This document shows, one piece after another, positions 62,093 through 64,000 of a DNA stretch of 64,000 nucleotides. Made by a program: the position numbers and the translations under genes. The notes under the pieces were generated by a model that had not been told where the DNA came from, searched no databases, and worked only from the letters and a program-made list of their open reading frames with translations. The stretch comes from RPQJ01 sp963846315 (GTDB lineage: Bacteria; Pseudomonadota; Gammaproteobacteria; Steroidobacterales; Steroidobacteraceae), in assembly GCA_963846315.1 (NCBI GenBank), contig CAWJVM010000016.1:124001-188000 (forward strand), read 5' to 3'. Position 1 is the stretch's first letter; each line of letters begins with the position of its first letter.

Positions 62093-62694
62093 TGCCTGGC
62101 CTCCGCGTCCATCTTGACGATGCGCACACGGTCCTTCGCCCGCACCGCGACCTGCTTGCCGATGTCCTGCACTTTCTGTCCCGGACGATCACGCATCGTG
62201 AGCGTGATGGCCGCGACGATCGCGACCAGCAGGATGACGGCAGCAATCTCGAACGGGTACAGGTACTGCGTGTAAAGCAGGTGCCCGAGCTCCTGTGTGT
62301 TCGAATAACCTTCAGGCCGGCTGGCCACCGCCGCGGTCGCGTCATCGAGCCCCAGCTTGCGCACGTAGACCACGAGCCCGATCTGCGCCATGACGATGAG
62401 GGCGATCAGGGCCCCCAGCGGTGCATAGCGCGTGAAGCCCTGCCGCAACCTGGCGACGTCGATGTCGAGCATCATCACCACGAACAGCCACAGCACCATC
62501 ACGGCGCCGACGTAGACCACGATCAGCGTAAGCGCGAGGAACTCCGCGTCGAGCAGCAGCCAGATCACGGCGCTGTTGAGGAAGGCCGCGACCAGGAACA
62601 GCGCGCAGTGCACCGGGTTGCGCGCCGTGATGACGCCCAGAGCAGCCAGCACGAGGATCGCGCCGAAGACGTAGAAGAGGACGTTGACGATCAT
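62089..62694 (-). CDS. nuoJ: NADH-quinone oxidoreductase subunit J
   Basis: 201 aa, five predicted membrane helices. FYVFGAILVLAALGVITARN and HCALFLVAAFLNSAVIWLLL are typical; IVVYVGAVMVLWLFVVMML includes the pi-bulge helix. The last 35 residues form a charged tail. It lies 18 bases after nuoI. Confidence 0.95.
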   Translation of the reverse strand: MIVNVLFYVFGAILVLAALGVITARNPVHCALFLVAAFLNSAVIWLLLDAEFLALTLIVVYVGAVMVLWLFVVMMLDIDVARLRQGFTRYAPLGALIALIVMAQIGLVVYVRKLGLDDATAAVASRPEGYSNTQELGHLLYTQYLYPFEIAAVILLVAIVAAITLTMRDRPGQKVQDIGKQVAVRAKDRVRIVKMDAEARQ

Positions 62695-62712
62695 TTTCGG
62701 GGGTCGCCTCGG

Positions 62713-63192
62713 TCAGCGGTAGCGCGCGTCGGCGGCCTTGTCGGCCGCGATCATGGCTTCGTAGCGCTCGCCCATCGCCAGCAGCTTGTCCTTGGTCATG
62801 ATGTTCTCGCCGCGATTTTCCATGTGGTATTCGTGGATGCGGGTCTCCACGATCGCATCCACCGGGCAGGCTTCCTCGCAGAAGCCGCAGTAGATGCACT
62901 TGAACAGGTCGATGTCGTAGCGGGTCGTGCGGCGCGTGCCGTCGGCGCCGACGTCGGATTCGATCGTGATCGCGAGTGCCGGGCAGACGGCCTCGCAGAG
63001 CTTGCAGGCGATGCAGCGCTCCTGGCCGTTGGCGTACCGGCGCAGTGCGTGCAGGCCGCGATAACGCGGCGACTGCGGGGTCTTTTCTTCCGGGTACTGG
63101 ATCGTGAACTTCGGCGCGAAGAACGCGCGCAGCGTCACCCGCAGGCCCTGCAGCAGTTCCCAGAGGAAGAATGTCTTGATGACGTTGCGCAC
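62713..63192 (-). CDS. nuoI: NADH-quinone oxidoreductase subunit I
   Basis: 159 aa iron-sulfur subunit with two 4Fe-4S motifs: CIACKLCEAVCP and CIYCGFCEEACP, which bind clusters N6a and N6b. A short N-terminal amphipathic helix holds it to the membrane arm. GTG start; 12 bases after nuoH. Confidence 0.96.
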   Translation of the reverse strand: MRNVIKTFFLWELLQGLRVTLRAFFAPKFTIQYPEEKTPQSPRYRGLHALRRYANGQERCIACKLCEAVCPALAITIESDVGADGTRRTTRYDIDLFKCIYCGFCEEACPVDAIVETRIHEYHMENRGENIMTKDKLLAMGERYEAMIAADKAADARYR

Positions 63193-63204
63193 GCTCTCGC
63201 TACC

Positions 63205-64000
63205 TCACGCTGCCCACGGGCCGATCCTGAAGATCCACATCGCCGCCTCGACGCACAGCCAGACCAGCGTCACCGGAATGAACACCTTCCAGCCGAGACG
63301 CATGATCTGGTCGTAGCGGTAGCGTGGGAACGTGGCGCGGAACCAGAGGAAGCAGAACAGGAAGAAGCAGGTCTTGAGGATGAACCAGTGCAGTCCGGGC
63401 GCAGCGAGCAAGGTGATGTCGCCAAGCACCGGGTAACCTTCGAACGGCGACAGCCAGCCGCCGAGGAAGAACGTGGCCGCCAGCGCCGAGATCAGGATCA
63501 TGTTGGCGTATTCGGCGAGGAAGAACAGCGCGAACGCGATGCCCGAATACTCGACGTGGAAACCGGCGACGATTTCCGATTCGCCTTCGGCGACGTCGAA
63601 CGGGGCGCGGTTGGTTTCGGCCACGCCCGCGATGAAGTAGACGACCATCAGCGGGAACAGCCAGAACCAGTACCAGCTGCCCGGCCCGCCCGCCTGCGCT
63701 TCCACGATCTTGCCGATGCTGAGCGTGCCGGCCGCCATGACGACGCCGACGAGCGCGAAACCCATCGCGATCTCATAGGCGACGATCTGCGCCGCCGAGC
63801 GCATGGCGCCCAGGAACGCATACTTCGAGTTCGGACGCCCAGCCGGCGAGGATGATGCCGTAGGCGCCGAAGCCCGCGAGCGCCAGGATGTAGAGCACGC
63901 CGGCATCGATGTGCGCGATCGCAAAACCGGGCCACAGCGACATTACTGCCCAGGCCGCGAAGGCAGGCGTGAGCGTCAGCAGCGGCGCGACGACGAACAG
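63205..64000 (-). CDS. nuoH: NADH-quinone oxidoreductase subunit H, partial and with a frame break
   Basis: The C-terminal 200 or so codons are in one frame: NSKYAFLGAMRSAAQ, AETNRAPFDVAEGESEIVAG (quinone-site loop) and CVEAAMWIFRIG. Upstream codons to the window edge (LFVVAPLLTLTPAFAAWAV and GVLYILALAGFGAYGIILAG) are in another frame. One extra base near 63832 splits the family motif GWASNSKYAF. The gene starts beyond the window. Because NuoH is needed for complex I and all neighbouring nuo genes are intact, an assembly error is more likely than a real mutation. Confidence 0.93.

Noticed and set aside
62092..63855. 587-codon plus-strand frame opposite nuoJ to nuoH
   Set aside because: Shadow of the nuo genes, rich in Asp/His/Arg with no domain.

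Overview
This is high-GC chromosomal DNA from a bacterium that is most likely a gammaproteobacterium. The evidence is a fused aspartokinase-homoserine dehydrogenase (thrA) in a thrABC operon, a DUF2058 (YaiL) protein, SelO, a TatD very like the E. coli protein, and complete nuoIJKLMN. A PEP-CTERM protein, a DUF2282/DUF692/DUF2063 cluster and large secreted peptidases suggest an environmental lineage near the Xanthomonadales/Steroidobacterales/Nevskiales. That placement is inference.

Layout. 1-5.2 kb: the 3' end of rsgA, etfBA, a membrane-anchored hypothetical, a MAPEG protein, a peroxiredoxin and a DUF2058 gene. 5.2-12.3 kb (minus strand): a MacAB-like export system (adaptor, ATPase, two permeases) tightly followed by a YgjP-like metallopeptidase, tryptophan 2,3-dioxygenase and DAHP synthase. 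12.4-14.7 kb: tatD and an M20 peptidase. 14.7-20 kb (minus): the most unusual locus, a SIR2-TIR fusion overlapping a large membrane-anchored STAND NTPase gene, with a NERD-like gene upstream; it lies directly downstream of thrABC (20-24.7 kb). 24.9-39.7 kb: mostly housekeeping and accessory enzymes (MobA-like transferase, ParA-like ATPase, TerB-like protein, a bufferin-type metal-peptide cluster, M1 peptidase, thioesterase, selO, agmatinase-like, PAP2, esterase, homocysteine methyltransferase, deaD).

40.2-56.7 kb looks like an accretion zone. Three direct repeats of about 75-80 bp (near 41.2, 50.7 and 51.6 kb) each carry the 3' end and terminator of an initiator tRNA gene. The intact tRNA-fMet lies at 56.7 kb. 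All copies lie downstream of the tRNA and in its orientation, as expected for repeated integration at a tRNA 3' end. Between them are a vWA lipoprotein, an internal 116-bp direct repeat, a frameshifted winged-helix/TPR regulator, a frameshifted TonB receptor, a PEP-CTERM protein, a serine-recombinase remnant, hicAB with an operator over its promoter, a nucleotidyltransferase with a small partner, and an RND efflux pair. 56.8-64 kb holds nuoN to nuoH (minus).

The nuoH reading frame contains a single-base interruption. This raises the possibility that some other frameshifts here are assembly errors, not gene decay.
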